IMG/VR virus record: IMGVR_UViG_3300004369_000005
Span: 28,121-92,120 of that record
From: a virus
Direction: 5' to 3' (one strand)
DNA length: 64,000 nt
Shown here: positions 40,853 to 53,700 of the stretch, in pieces
Numbering within the stretch: position 1 is the first letter of the stretch
Layout of the letters: the number at the start of each line of letters is the position of its first letter
Made by a program: the position numbers and the translations under genes
Notes under the pieces: model-generated
The model's database searches: none
What the model saw: only the letters and a program-made list of their open reading frames with translations
Told to the model about the DNA's origin: nothing

Positions 40853-43800
40853 AATGCTTTGATAAGATACTTGACAGCATGATATGGTTCAATTACAGGA
40901 ACAGGCCAATCAGGATCTAGTGATGCCTCAGGTAGAATAGGATTAGTTGACTGCAATGTGAATCTTGCATCCAATCCAAGCAATCCAGCAGGATAAATTG
41001 ATCGTGGATCCCCTTTGACAACATATGTCAGTTCATCAGCAGATGTAGGAATTGCACCAGATGCAGCTTTAAATTTCAATTCAGTAACTTCTTGGTATTC
41101 ATAGATGAAATCACAGATACCGTAATGATCTGCGTCAGTGCTACTCTCTGCTAGGTTGGGGTTTCTGTCTTGTGATAGTTTAATTCTCACATTAGGAACT
41201 CTAGCACCCTCAGGTAGATTTACTTCATACCAATACCATTGAGTATCACCACTACCACCATCAATTTCTTGGCTAATATCATTAAAAGGAACGATAACAT
41301 CAATAGCAGTCCATGCACTCAGCGACAAATCAGTATTGTAATATACTTTCAGTTCATCGCCACCATTCTCTGGTTGTTCTCCACCATTAACACCGTTACC
41401 TCTACATGCTTTGACAATAAACTTGGTAACGTTAGTGCAATCCATCTCTGATAGGACAACAAATCTTTCAGTATTGTTTCCTTTAAATTTCACATAATGA
41501 GTATATGCTGCTGGTGTAATTAATGTAGACAAATTAAGTCCATCAACTTCTCCAGCAGCGTTAACAGTTGCTGTTGCATATGCTTTAGTACCTGCACCAT
41601 GTTTAATCCTGACTCTTGGTGCATCACCATATCCAGCACCACCATTTGTCAATGTAATACCATTTACTTTACCATTAGCAAGACTGACAGTTGCTGCAGC
41701 ACCATCACCGCCACCACCACCAGCGACAAATTCTACTTCAGGAACTTGTGTTGTTGGTAACTTAAATCCACCTGCTGTACCAATACCAGTTCCACTAGTA
41801 TATACATCAACATCTTCAGAACCAGCAATGAGTAGAGGATCCTCAATCAAAGTAGTTTCTCCACCAACCCAACCAACAACTTCACCAAAACCAACAGTAA
41901 CAAAACCACCACCACCATCACTAGTTCCACTGACACCAGATCCTTTACTGCCAACTTCAATAGCAATAGAAGTTGCAGATGTAATTTGATCTCTATCAAC
42001 TAGAACTGTTGCAAATCCACCAGCACCACCACCGCCGCCACCACCAGTCCAGTAGCTACGATCTTCTCCCCAAGTCCATGAAATATATCCATCCCCAGTA
42101 TTGCTATCAGTGTGTCCGTTATTAGTAAATACGCTAGTTTTATATGAGGTCATTCCACGACCACCACCATATCCACCACCGTGACCTGCAGCTCCACCGC
42201 CTCCGCCGCCATATCCACCACCAGAGATAGTATAAGATGACGTAGCGATACCACCACCGCCGCCACCGCCACCGCCGCCGTTACATCCAGCGTTACCACC
42301 TCTTCTACCAGCGCCAGCAAATAGGTTTCCAGTTGTTGCTAGAGGAGTGTTAGAAGACCATCCAGGTGTGTTGTTTGGTTGACCTGGGTCACCACAATCA
42401 AGATATCCAGGGTCATATCCACCAGCACCACCGCCTCCACCAGCACCAGCAATAATAGATCCAGCACTATTTTTAATAGCAGAGGCACCACCACCTCCAC
42501 CACCCCACGTTCCGCCACCATTGGGACTACCAGACTGTGCTCCATTTGCTGAATATCCACCAGCACCACCATTAACGTTTACACCTTTAACTCCACATGC
42601 ATAACTTCCAGTGAATCCATTGGTAGGAGAGTTAACTCCAAGAACAAGAACAGATCCAGCGCCACCTTGTGTGCCACAAGGAGAAGAGTTTCCTCCTCTA
42701 GCACCAGCAATGGTAATTTCAATGTATGTAATAGTGTAAGAACTAGTAATATTGATATTTCCAGATCCAGTTTGCGTTCCGCTGCTAAAGTTATAACCAG
42801 TATCACTTACATAATTATTCTTACCATCAGATCCATCGTTAGTTGCAGTTGTTCCTGTATTATCTCCACCTTCTCCACCTGTTTGTGGATCATTTGGTTG
42901 ATCTTTGATATATTTTATACTACCACTTCCAGATCCACCAGCAGTAGATTTATTAGCTAGAACTGATACCAATGTAGAAGCACTACCAGTAATACTTACA
43001 GTTCCACCAGCACCGCCAGCTTGAGTTCCACTTCCAGAATAACCTCTTTCCCCACCACCACATGTAATTACAAGTTCAGATCCAACGCTTACAGAACTAC
43101 CAGTTCCAGAGTTACCATTTGTAGTACCATTAGCACCAGATCCACCACCACCAGCAACGGTCACAATCATTTTTTCCCAAGTTGCTGGAAGTGCTAGATT
43201 AGTAGTCTGTGGTGACGTATACGAATACAATAGATTGTATTCAATCAGTGGTTCTCCACCAATGAATCCTGTTCTACCACCAATCTTGGAATTCTCATCC
43301 ATGGTTTTGAATGTAGTAACAGGAATAGACGTTATCAATTCATATGTTCCTGCAGCAGAAGATCCAGAAGCATAATAATACTCTTGTCCGTCAGCTTCAT
43401 ATTTGATACTACCACTAGTTAAGTTTGCACCAGGAACATAGTCGAAGATATCAAATGTAGCAACTGTATTGTCTGGCAATGGCTGCTTTAATAAGCAGTG
43501 ACTGTGTTCGAAAGAAACTCCACCAACAGGGAAGAACTGAGATAGTGCTCCCGTCGCTGCCTTATATTCAGCAAGGTATCTATCACCACTATATGATGCC
43601 ATAGCTTCAATCACGTTTCCAGGAACAGTGTGATAAGCAAAGTGAGAGTGTTCTGGTACGCCAGGTATACGCTTTTCTTTAAGACTAACTTTAATCTCTT
43701 GCTGTCCCGAAACAGTTGTACTCGTAGTGTCTGTTACGTTTGTATATCCAACCGTAGTCAAACTACCAAGAGAGAACAATCCTTTCTGAACGTCTTTAGT

Positions 43801-44670
43801 AAGTAACCACACACCACCAAGTGAATCATATCCTAACGATTCACTAATTAATCCAATAGTAGGAGTGTTAGCACCATAAACAGGACCATATCCAACAATT
43901 TTTCTTGCCTTTAAATCAGGAACAGCAAATGTACCTAGATTGCCAGCACCCATCAACTGAAAGACATTATCAGGTGTGACATCAGCTAGTGATCCATTAC
44001 TATCAAACAACATAGAAATGCTTAATGTACCAGATGCGATACTAATCTGAGTTCCTTGAGCGTCAGTAAGATAGTAATTTGGTTGAGCTAATGGATTATA
44101 ACCAGATCCTGGGTTGATGATCTTAATATCAATAATAGAAAATGTGCCATCACCATTGTCCTGTGTTACTGGATTAATGGAGATTGGTGTACCACCATCT
44201 AATGGATTTGCTGGATCATAATTTGGTGGATTATCAATGTATAATAGTGTATTATCACCAGTTCCATTATATGTTGGACTAGAAATTAACTGAGCGCCTT
44301 GTCTAGCAATACCACCATATTCATTACCGATTGCTTGGAAAAGCAATGGATAATCTTCAATGTAATATAATCCTCCATCACAATAAAGATATCCTTTATA
44401 CTGATACTCTGGATGAGTATCAATTTTTGCAGCACTCTCATTGTAGATATCTCTATATGGTGCTAGACTACCACCGTCAGGTGAAGTTGCAGCGGGATTT
44501 GGTTGATATTTCAAGTCATAAGAAGATTGATAGTTAGGATCGTTATCCTGAACTTTCAATGTAGTGATAATCGATCCAATCTCTGTGGTATCATAGAACT
44601 TATCAGAGTAATAATTTGCTCTGGGATTTCTATATTCAGGATTTAAGTTGATGGTATTTTGTGCTGGCAT
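40849..44670 (-). CDS. glycine-rich tail collar adhesin (1,273 aa)
   Basis: An N-terminal collar-type domain (YKGYLYCDGGLYYIEDYPLL, then FQAIGNEYGG) is the short-tail-fibre 'G.l.cDG..y....yp.L...ig..yGg' motif. Residues of roughly 480-930 are dominated by Gly-rich repeats with Gly runs (GGGGGGGGGG, GGYGGGGGG), followed by a beta jelly-type C-terminus ending YHAVKYLIKAF. The Gly-rich stretch resembles polyglycine adhesin bundles of phage tips. It is very likely a tail-fibre or receptor-binding component. It ends with the same 'Y-[LI]-I-K' tail as the other collar proteins here. Confidence 0.85.
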   Translation of the reverse strand: MPAQNTINLNPEYRNPRANYYSDKFYDTTEIGSIITTLKVQDNDPNYQSSYDLKYQPNPAATSPDGGSLAPYRDIYNESAAKIDTHPEYQYKGYLYCDGGLYYIEDYPLLFQAIGNEYGGIARQGAQLISSPTYNGTGDNTLLYIDNPPNYDPANPLDGGTPISINPVTQDNGDGTFSIIDIKIINPGSGYNPLAQPNYYLTDAQGTQISIASGTLSISMLFDSNGSLADVTPDNVFQLMGAGNLGTFAVPDLKARKIVGYGPVYGANTPTIGLISESLGYDSLGGVWLLTKDVQKGLFSLGSLTTVGYTNVTDTTSTTVSGQQEIKVSLKEKRIPGVPEHSHFAYHTVPGNVIEAMASYSGDRYLAEYKAATGALSQFFPVGGVSFEHSHCLLKQPLPDNTVATFDIFDYVPGANLTSGSIKYEADGQEYYYASGSSAAGTYELITSIPVTTFKTMDENSKIGGRTGFIGGEPLIEYNLLYSYTSPQTTNLALPATWEKMIVTVAGGGGSGANGTTNGNSGTGSSVSVGSELVITCGGGERGYSGSGTQAGGAGGTVSITGSASTLVSVLANKSTAGGSGSGSIKYIKDQPNDPQTGGEGGDNTGTTATNDGSDGKNNYVSDTGYNFSSGTQTGSGNINITSSYTITYIEITIAGARGGNSSPCGTQGGAGSVLVLGVNSPTNGFTGSYACGVKGVNVNGGAGGYSANGAQSGSPNGGGTWGGGGGGASAIKNSAGSIIAGAGGGGGAGGYDPGYLDCGDPGQPNNTPGWSSNTPLATTGNLFAGAGRRGGNAGCNGGGGGGGGGGIATSSYTISGGGYGGGGGGAAGHGGGYGGGRGMTSYKTSVFTNNGHTDSNTGDGYISWTWGEDRSYWTGGGGGGGAGGFATVLVDRDQITSATSIAIEVGSKGSGVSGTSDGGGGFVTVGFGEVVGWVGGETTLIEDPLLIAGSEDVDVYTSGTGIGTAGGFKLPTTQVPEVEFVAGGGGGDGAAATVSLANGKVNGITLTNGGAGYGDAPRVRIKHGAGTKAYATATVNAAGEVDGLNLSTLITPAAYTHYVKFKGNNTERFVVLSEMDCTNVTKFIVKACRGNGVNGGEQPENGGDELKVYYNTDLSLSAWTAIDVIVPFNDISQEIDGGSGDTQWYWYEVNLPEGARVPNVRIKLSQDRNPNLAESSTDADHYGICDFIYEYQEVTELKFKAASGAIPTSADELTYVVKGDPRSIYPAGLLGLDARFTLQSTNPILPEASLDPDWPVPVIEPYHAVKYLIKAF

Positions 44671-44674
44671 GACT

Positions 44675-46090
44675 TTAAATCTTAATGAGATATTCCATTA
44701 CAATAAATGGCATCGTAATTTGATCTAACGATGCTGCATCATCTACACTCAATCTAAGTGTAGTTTCTAAATTTTCTGGAGATAGTTCCAGTGCATCGGT
44801 AACCAAAGTAAAATTATGAGTACCTGCTTCAAAATTAATTTTATGAAAGTGACTGGTTGATCCCTTATTAAGAGCTGTAGTTTCAGTCAATTCATTAAAC
44901 AGTGAAGCATTGATTGTACTATCAGATACATTAAAGTTACTATTTAATGGAAGAACATCATGCAAATATGAATTCTTCCAGTCTAGTGGAACACCACTAG
45001 TACCTTCTTTATAGTATCCAGTAACATCCTCATTAGAATTAATATCACCACTCTGATCTGGAATACAAGTGCTGCCGCCAGCAACACCACCAAGAGGGTT
45101 TGTACCTGATTGGAATGAAGGTTGAATGCTACCATTCAATCTACATCCTCCCGAGGAAACTGGGAAATTATTCCAGTCTTGATTCAATAGACAATAATAC
45201 TTCCATGTTTCTTCCAACGTGTCACCATCGTTGTAACATGCTCCACTATATGCTGTTGGGTCAAAACTACCAGAGAAAGCACCAATTAGATATTGATATC
45301 CTCTTGCTAACTTATTGGATGCCATTGCAACGCAAGGTGGTTGATTACTACCAGGATAGTTACAACCAGATGCTTTAGTATTATCCATCCACGTCTGAAT
45401 GGGAACTGTACTTGCATTCCAATATGCGACTAGTCCAATAGGAAATGGTGCCAAGTAACCATCTGGATCAGCTGGTTCAACCTCAGTTCCAATAGATTTT
45501 AGTCTAGATCTTCTCCAAGTACCAAAATGCATGTGACCGTGGATACCTTGAGCGTCCACTTCTTCACTATCAGTAATTTTTGAATTGTCTGTTGCAACAG
45601 ACCATCCAGGTTTTCCCTTCATCAAAATTTCCTGTGATGGCACAAGAAATGAACCACTGTATGTTAATAGAATTTCAGTACCTAGTGTTGCTGACGCCTC
45701 AACACCAACACCACTCTTTGAAATTTCATCACCATTTTGAGTAATAACTCTAATACCACGATATACACCAGCATCAGCACCAGGGGTAGGTCGTGGATAC
45801 TTAGATCCAAGATCAGGAACAACGAACTGTTCGTCCGTTAAAAACTGCATTGGATCGCCTTGTGTATCTCTCCTAACAAATTTACCAGTTAATCCTCTAC
45901 CACAAACTGATGCTAAAGCAGGAAAATCAGAGGCATTATAAACTGTGCCATCACAACGAAGATATCCTGAGGGGAGCATTTCTTTGTTGGAAGCGGCATT
46001 GAGATCATTGTTAATCTCCATGGGCCAAATAATTATTTGACCCGTTAGATTACCATATTTTGCTTTTTCTTTTGAATATACAGCAGGCAT
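44675..46090 (-). CDS. tail collar adhesin (471 aa)
   Basis: Starts MPAVYSKEKAKYGNLTGQII, then LPSGYLRCDGTVYNASDFPA-LASVCG and FVVPDLGSKYPRPT, the tail-collar signature (PF07484) of T4 gp12-type short fibres. A His-rich motif (QGIHGHMHFGTW) could bind a metal, as in gp12. C-terminus MEYLIKI. One of three adjacent paralogous adhesins. Confidence 0.87.
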   Translation of the reverse strand: MPAVYSKEKAKYGNLTGQIIIWPMEINNDLNAASNKEMLPSGYLRCDGTVYNASDFPALASVCGRGLTGKFVRRDTQGDPMQFLTDEQFVVPDLGSKYPRPTPGADAGVYRGIRVITQNGDEISKSGVGVEASATLGTEILLTYSGSFLVPSQEILMKGKPGWSVATDNSKITDSEEVDAQGIHGHMHFGTWRRSRLKSIGTEVEPADPDGYLAPFPIGLVAYWNASTVPIQTWMDNTKASGCNYPGSNQPPCVAMASNKLARGYQYLIGAFSGSFDPTAYSGACYNDGDTLEETWKYYCLLNQDWNNFPVSSGGCRLNGSIQPSFQSGTNPLGGVAGGSTCIPDQSGDINSNEDVTGYYKEGTSGVPLDWKNSYLHDVLPLNSNFNVSDSTINASLFNELTETTALNKGSTSHFHKINFEAGTHNFTLVTDALELSPENLETTLRLSVDDAASLDQITMPFIVMEYLIKI

Positions 46091-47724
46091 TAGTAAGCTC
46101 GGATGATGTATACGATCGTGAGGGAGGGTTGATTAGTAGTAACAGTAATATTTAGAGCGTCATTGAGATTATCTGGACTCACAGAACCAATACTCAATTC
46201 ATTTATAGTAAAGGTTTCTTGAGGTTTTAGAGTTGCTTGACTCATCTGAATATCAAATGTTCCATGGTTATGACTTAGGAACAACGTAGAATCTGGTTCA
46301 TTTTCACCAATATTACTCATAGAAGTAGGCCATGATCCTTCTAAGAAAGTAATATCAAATGTACCAGACGTTTCAATAGGTCTACTCAGTTTAACTAGGT
46401 AACTATAGTTAGAATCATCCGTGCCTTCTCTTTCAATCTCAGTAATATATGTGCCTTTGGCGATTGGTTCTCCATCAACCATTTGCCATGGGTGAATCTT
46501 ATCGTATGCGTAGTAAGTAATACCCGCATCCTCATCGACCTTCGTAGTTCTAATATCAGTTCCTGGTGGAAGTGTAAACTCAGTATCTTGTGCGTTACAG
46601 GGAACACTTGCTACAGTGAACCAGAGTGAAGGATCTTCTGGGTTGTCAATTAATCCATTATAAGTAGAACTGGTGTCTTTACCAAAGAAATTTCTTCTTT
46701 CACCAAAAATCATTGGTTTTGGCATTAATCCAGTCCACGCTGGAATAGAGTGAGATTTTTCAGGTACAGTAGGAAATACATCAGTAAAACCTTTTACATC
46801 AACAAAATTATATTCCTGAGATCCTGCTTGTGGACTTTCTCTAGTAGGAGTTCCATCATTCCATTCAGGTGCAGGAACTTTAGACCAATAGTCTTTACCA
46901 TCCGCATTATTAAATTGCCAAAATCTATCAACTGTTGGTAGAGTATGTTCGTATTGTTCGTCGCCATAGAATGCCAAAAGAGTTCTACCTTGCTGCCAAG
47001 ATCTTGCTTCAGCATCACTTGGAAGTAAAGCACACTGGAATTGAGTTGATGCAATAGGACTACAGTTTGGGTGTGCTGCGTTACCACTAATTTGAACCTG
47101 AGTAGAACTAAATGTCATAGGTCCAATAAAACCAGCAGTAGAACTTTCGATTTTATCTGCGTGTCCGTGCGATGGGAAGTGGTTAATACCTAGTTTTCTA
47201 TTTAATGTAGTAACTGATGTTTGGAAATCTCCACCAGTTACTGCCAATTCAGTAAACTTACCAACCAGAGTTTGATTTGCTGGCAGCTGGAAATCAATAT
47301 CACAATTAGCAGACCAGGATGTTTTAATAGAAACCTCTGTTCCCATCTCTGATAAAAGATCACGAAATCTAGTGCCATCTGCATCAATAAAGGTATTCAG
47401 TACATCTCCCTGTCCCATTTGATAGTCGGGATTGGCAAGATAACTTTCATCAAGATCAATTAGAACTCTGGATGTAAGGTTAGGAGTAAAAAATTCACCT
47501 TCAATGTTAGGAAATTCTCCACTCAAACTTCCACCATATGTTTCACCAATCATAGATGCTAGCATTTGAAAATCGCTAGCATCTCTTCTTTTTCCATCAC
47601 AAACAATCCATCCTTTGGGGATATTTTCCAATGTAAATCCATCGTTACCATTGCCAGCCCATGGCATGATCGCGCCAATTTTGGCGGTCTTCATGGTTTT
47701 TAGTGAATTGTAGTATTGTGCCAT
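46090..47724 (-). CDS. tail collar adhesin (544 aa)
   Basis: Contains IGAIMPWAGNGNDGFTLENI, IPKGWIVCDGKRRDASDFQM and LASMIGETYGG followed by FFTPNL, another collar domain. HFPSHGHAD and LSHNHGTF are His motifs like those of gp12-type fibres. I chose ATG 47724; the longer frame uses TTG and overlaps the giant gene's stop. Ends IVYIIRAY. It overlaps the next collar gene by one base. Confidence 0.87.
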   Translation of the reverse strand: MAQYYNSLKTMKTAKIGAIMPWAGNGNDGFTLENIPKGWIVCDGKRRDASDFQMLASMIGETYGGSLSGEFPNIEGEFFTPNLTSRVLIDLDESYLANPDYQMGQGDVLNTFIDADGTRFRDLLSEMGTEVSIKTSWSANCDIDFQLPANQTLVGKFTELAVTGGDFQTSVTTLNRKLGINHFPSHGHADKIESSTAGFIGPMTFSSTQVQISGNAAHPNCSPIASTQFQCALLPSDAEARSWQQGRTLLAFYGDEQYEHTLPTVDRFWQFNNADGKDYWSKVPAPEWNDGTPTRESPQAGSQEYNFVDVKGFTDVFPTVPEKSHSIPAWTGLMPKPMIFGERRNFFGKDTSSTYNGLIDNPEDPSLWFTVASVPCNAQDTEFTLPPGTDIRTTKVDEDAGITYYAYDKIHPWQMVDGEPIAKGTYITEIEREGTDDSNYSYLVKLSRPIETSGTFDITFLEGSWPTSMSNIGENEPDSTLFLSHNHGTFDIQMSQATLKPQETFTINELSIGSVSPDNLNDALNITVTTNQPSLTIVYIIRAY

Positions 47725-47729
47725 TTGTA

Positions 47730-50700
47730 TCAGAGTTCCGTGAGCCACCAACCGCGTAGGTTAGATGGGATAGATCTTTCATCTTCTGCACCAGGAGCAT
47801 CAGTTGGACCGACATAAATCAATCCGAAGGATGCGTTTCTGGTCTGTACGATTAGTTCTCCACTATCCCAAGCAACAGAATTGAATCCGCTACCTTCTTT
47901 AATGGTAGAACCTGTGATGTCACCCTGAACTGCAACTGACAAACCACCAACCTTGAGTGCTCTAATGACTAACTGAGAGTCATAAGATAGGTTTCCACTG
48001 CATTCAATGAATCTAATCATATCACCAGTTTCAGCATAATCTGGTAGATACAGAACCATATTGGTGCCTGCAGGATTATTTAGAATGTAGTTGTTATTAG
48101 GTTGTAATGGGGATCCTTGTGTCTGACCGATACCTGTAGCAGATTGTTCTACGTAAGTATATCTACGACCACCATTTCTAGTGAAGTAACGCTGAATACC
48201 GAAGGTATCGATAGAACCATCTTGATAGATCTTAAAGTCTCTTGGACCTTCAGTTCCACCAGTTCCAGCATTACCAATGTTATCGATATGGAAGATTGGT
48301 GTAGTTGCATCACCAAACGCATCGCCATCATTAGCAATTAATTTGCCTCTGACATAGAGTTGTTCTCCAACATCAACAGATCCCGTGTCACCATATACTT
48401 TAAACTTAAGTTCTTCAGTGCAGTTACCCCATGCTTCACAATTATCTTCGAAGACGTTGATGTCACCATGAATGAAGGCATGACCCTTGAGGAACATACC
48501 ACCCTTCCTAGTCTTGGCGTCTAGAATTGCACCATCAGCGGGGTGATCGTCATCGTTAGCAACGTTGAAGATTAGAGTCTCTCCATCGCAACCATACATT
48601 CTCAATTCACCACTGTATAGTTCTAAAGCATCATGAATAATAGTTGTACCACCACCAAATGTTGCGGTATAGAAATCGCGAGGATGATCTCCAATAAAAT
48701 CAGGATCAAGAACATTAAGTGCTTGCTGAACTGATTGTGTTGCTTTAGATAGTCTTACAGAATATGCAGAATCTTGACCGTCAATACTATCTGGATAGAA
48801 CCATTCAGTAGTTACAGCAGATGTAATAGGATCAGTAGTGCTAATTCTAAAGAAGTGTGGGGAGTCTAGTTTGTTACCAACTATTCTAGAATCTGCTAGT
48901 TTAACCTGAATTAGGGAAGCAAGGTATGATGGGTTAGCAGGTGTTCTATTAGTTGCAGGGATGTCCTCAATTAGTTTGCTGCTTAACTTATACTTGTAGA
49001 TCTTAACAACTGTTGCTCCACCACCAGTGAAGTTAAGTTTACTAGTTCCTTCAAGTCCTCTACCACCATTTGGATAAGAAGAAGCAGGATAATCAGCATT
49101 GTAGATTGTAGGCAGATAACCCTGACCGCCAGAAGTATAAGGATTATCGGTGATAATCATGATCTCACCGCGACCTGATGATACTCCAGCACCTTCATAA
49201 ACTGCGATCATGTCGCCCTTCTGGAAGACGCTGATGTCATTAACAGGAATGTTGACATCATCTACTGTAAATCCTACAGAAGTTGTAGTAATTGGACCAC
49301 CAATGTTAAGGGTGAACTTACTAAATCTGTAACCATAAGCAATACTATTCTCAATAGTATGGTTGACTGGAGTAGAACTCCACCATCCACCATGTGCGAA
49401 TACTGCACCTTGTGTAGTACCAATAACAGTGTCACCATTACAGACATTAACGTCAAATGTGGTGCCATACTTGTTATTGATATAGAGGTGGTTATCAAGT
49501 GATGGATCGGGACTTGGATATGTAAAGTCTCTATCGCAGAGACCATTCAAGTTCAGTGTTCCGTTAACATTGAGTAGTGATGTGCTTGTACCATCACCAA
49601 TGGTTACATCACCAGTAGTAGAATCAACAACGAATACATCATTTGCAGTTCCACCAGAACAGTCAGAAGAAATTCTGAACTTAATTTTCTCTTGACTTAG
49701 AGGACTTTGAATCTGTAGAACTTCACCAACGTCATATGTCGTTGGATCTGGTGCTTGTGGTGTGCTGTCACGACCCAAGATAATATAATCATTGAGTTTT
49801 AGACTGCTACCAATTCTGGAGAGATATACATTAGTGATAGACTGCTGGTCGAATGGAATATCCTGAGTAGTCCAAGTAGCATCAAACTGTACGTTACACT
49901 TGTAAACAGAAGTTCTATCTGGGTGATCGTTTCTTACGCCAGTAAATGTACCAAATGGTTGTCTTTCAACAACAATGTAGTATGGTCTGACATTAATTCT
50001 AGGTGTAGAAACAACCTTAACAAATTCAACATGAGTTGAAATTGATGTCGCAGAACCTGTAACATATGTGATTCCAACAACACCGTAGTTATCAATATTA
50101 GCACCAGTGTTTGATCGCTGGAACAACTGGAACTTAACACCTGCCTGCTGTGCTGCAACAGGAATGTTAACTTCCATCTTAACGAACTGTCTGTTCGTAT
50201 CAGCATCCATAAACTGAACGAACTGTGGTGTTGTTACCAGATCTCTAACACCAGCTGGGACAATATCACCAATAGTAACCCATGTATTGCCATCATCAAG
50301 AGAGTATCTTAGTTGTAGTGCTTCATTTGCCAATGCAGGAGAAACGATATCTGGGAATTCTCCACCATTGCTATCAGTTCCGACGTGAACGTCGAATTCC
50401 ATCTTGGAAATAGCACCAGTAGATAGGAATGATCCATCAACTGCATCAAGTGTTACGTAACGAGCTCCACTGCCTTTGAAGTGGATGTATGTCTGACCTG
50501 TGTTAAATCCGCCACTGGATCCTATACCAGGACCAGAGTTATCAAAGAGAACACCCTGATAATCATTAACAAATGATGCTGTTGGATCTGCTTGGTCGAT
50601 ATCAGCAGTGTCTAGAGCAACACGGGACTCGCCAACACCTTCAGGAGAATCAATCAATAGAATGTCATTCTCACGGAAGTATGACTCACCATCAACTAGT

Positions 50701-53700
50701 GGAGCATTCAATAGTGGTAGGTAATACTGATTACCAGTTAGTTCAGGTAGCTCCTGAGGTTCAACCTGTGGGTTGCCACCAATTTCAGTGATTTCATTCT
50801 GATATTGAATACCACCCCAGTTTGAACTACCAACAGTATCAATCTCGTTATATCCTGCTTCTCCAGTCGTCAAACGTGCTACTGTAATAATATCAACGTT
50901 GTTGTTGAATAGACCGTCACCAAGTTCACCAGATAGGTGCTCCATATTGGAAGAACCAGATCTGTTTCTGAATGCAGAGAATGTGAATGCATCCAGACCA
51001 CCACAGAGAACGAGGTTGGAGTTAACTTCAGCAGTTGCATTGACAACCAAGTTGTTTCTAATAGTGGTTGTACCACCCTGACCTGCCATAGTCAGGTTAG
51101 AAACGTTAGTAGCGAAGTTGAGGATGTTGGTTACAGAGTTACCACCAAAGAAGTCAACTGTACCAGCAGTAGATGTTAGTGTTAGACTATCAGTAAGTCC
51201 TCTTCTGGTGATAGGACCACCATTAACATCAGCACCAACACCAAGGATAATATCACCAGCAACCTTAAATGACTTGGTGTCAATCGTTGTTGTTGATAGA
51301 GTCTCAGAAGGTTGTGCGTATGCACCACCAATGACTACCTTAGAAATATTAGCGTTGTTGTCATCAGGAGTATGACCGATGTAGATGTTACTGTGTAGTG
51401 ACTTATTACCAAGGAAGAAGAACTGATCTCCTTCTACATCATCACCAAGGAAGAATCTAGACTGTACCTTGTTGGCGTTACCAATGTAAATGTCTTGAGA
51501 TGACGTAGTGGTGTTACCAATTGTGATTAGTTCAGCACCATTTGCAAGTGCAAGGGTGTTAGTGTTATCAACGATTGTCGCTGCAGTTACATTGTTAGCA
51601 ATGTTAACTGTACCAACGAATGTAGCATCATCAATCACATTGAAGATACCAGTTGTAATACCAGTTCTGATCTCAGCAGTATCAGTTCCATCTACACCAG
51701 GATGGTTGTAGACTTCAATGTCTCTGTGGAATCTTACATCTTCAGTGAAACGAGCATCACCTTGAACTACCAGTGCTCTGTCTAGTTCTGCATTGGTGAT
51801 GTTAACACCAACCTTACCATAGTTATCTGGTCTGCCATTTTCAGAAGAAGCAGTAGTTAGTGTAGAAACACGGAATACTGCTTGCTTAGCATCAATAAAG
51901 GAGACGATAGTAGAACGCTGTGCGTTGTTGAGGAGATCATCAGAATAACCAACAACAAATGCATCAGATACTTTATCTACAGTACGTGTAGCGAATGAAG
52001 CGTTGTTGATCCAACTATCCTGAGTCGTCTTACGACCAGTGATGAATGTTGTACCAATAACTTCAAGGTTTGCACGAGGATCAGTGTTCTTAGGTTGTAC
52101 CCAAGCAGTATCATATGCCTCATGATCGACTCTGTTAAGAGTGTTAATACCAAGTTTGAAGTCACCCCAGGTATCACTATCAGTTCTCATTACTTCAGAA
52201 CCGATTACACCATATTCCTTCCACTTGTTCTCCGCATAGAACATTCTTCCATTTGGAGATGGAGCAGCATTGAAATTAATGATGTCTGTATCCCAGTCGT
52301 AACTACCAACAGGGATGCTTACCTGACTGTTAACAGGAACAATCTCGATAAAGAGTTGATTACTCTGACCGTTGAATGCATACTCCGCATTGTTGATGAT
52401 CTTCCAGTTTCCGATGAAAGATGCATATCTAACAATGTTCTCAAGCTTAATAGTTGAGGTAGGAGTAATTGGTGGGGTAAAGTCGTCAAGTTTAATTGGG
52501 TTGTTTGCTGGATCGATAAAGGTGATCGTAGCAATGTAGGTGGAACCAGATTGCTCGATTTCAATAGCATCAATGTTAGCATTATCAATTTCAGTGAAGA
52601 TGTTTGCATAGATCCAACCAAGAGAACCAGTCTTATTAACTGCATCTCCCTTGAGAAGCATATCTCCTGGTTCTGGTAGAACACCACCAGAGATAGTAAC
52701 GATAGTTTCACCACCTTGCTGCGTTTCTTGTGGTACACCACCATATACAACATACTGCATGATGTTAATGGAAGTTCCACCATTAGCAATGGTGAGTCCC
52801 TGGTTTGGTGCTACATTACCATTTGAAACTGCACTACCTGCAGGTGCATGAATTAGAGACTTGTAACCAAGTCCTTTACCGCGTCTATTATATTCAAATA
52901 CAGCAGAAGAAACTGTGTTCTGACCGATGCGAATATGTCCGCCTTCACCAATACCATCAATCTGATCGAAGTTGAGGTATTGATCTTGTGGTTGACCGTT
53001 AGCACCAGTTGAATTTACTAGAGAGTAAATTAGTAGTGGAGTTCCTTGCTGAACGAGTTGATTGTCAGGAACGTTGATTTCAACAGGGGAGAGGAATCTG
53101 CTGACTAGCTGACCGTTGTCATCACCAACAACTGTGATGTTCTTATTGAACGTTACAGGTGTATCAAAGGTAGTAACGAGTTGTCCGATTACGTCATCCT
53201 CGTCTCCATCATCGGCAAGAACTGCTCTATCGATGAAGGTTTCTTCACCAGTGATAGCATTGATTCTTCTGTTACCGATGTAGAGGTCACCCTGGGAGTT
53301 AATACCCGTGTAGAAGACGATACCAGCATCTTGCTTCTTCGACTGTGCGTAGAAGTCCTCTTCGGGTTCTAGGACGATCTCCTGACGGGCAGGAAGACCT
53401 GTTGAGTAGTTACCAGGACCGAAACCAAGGTATTCAAACGTGTGGTTACCAGCACGAGCGATAGATGGTCTACGGAGTTCAACATAGTAACGCTGATCTG
53501 AGAGAACTGTGCTATCACCAGCAATAGGAATCAAGCGATCTTCCGAACCTGAAGTTGCATTACCTTCCTGTGCCTGAATTCTGTTATCAATTACATTACC
53601 ATCAAAATCACTAGTAGTATTAGTATACTTGTTACTGATGAATGCTGGTTGATGTAGTAGATCCGTAACGAGTTCTCTAGTTACAGAGTGCTTGGTATCA

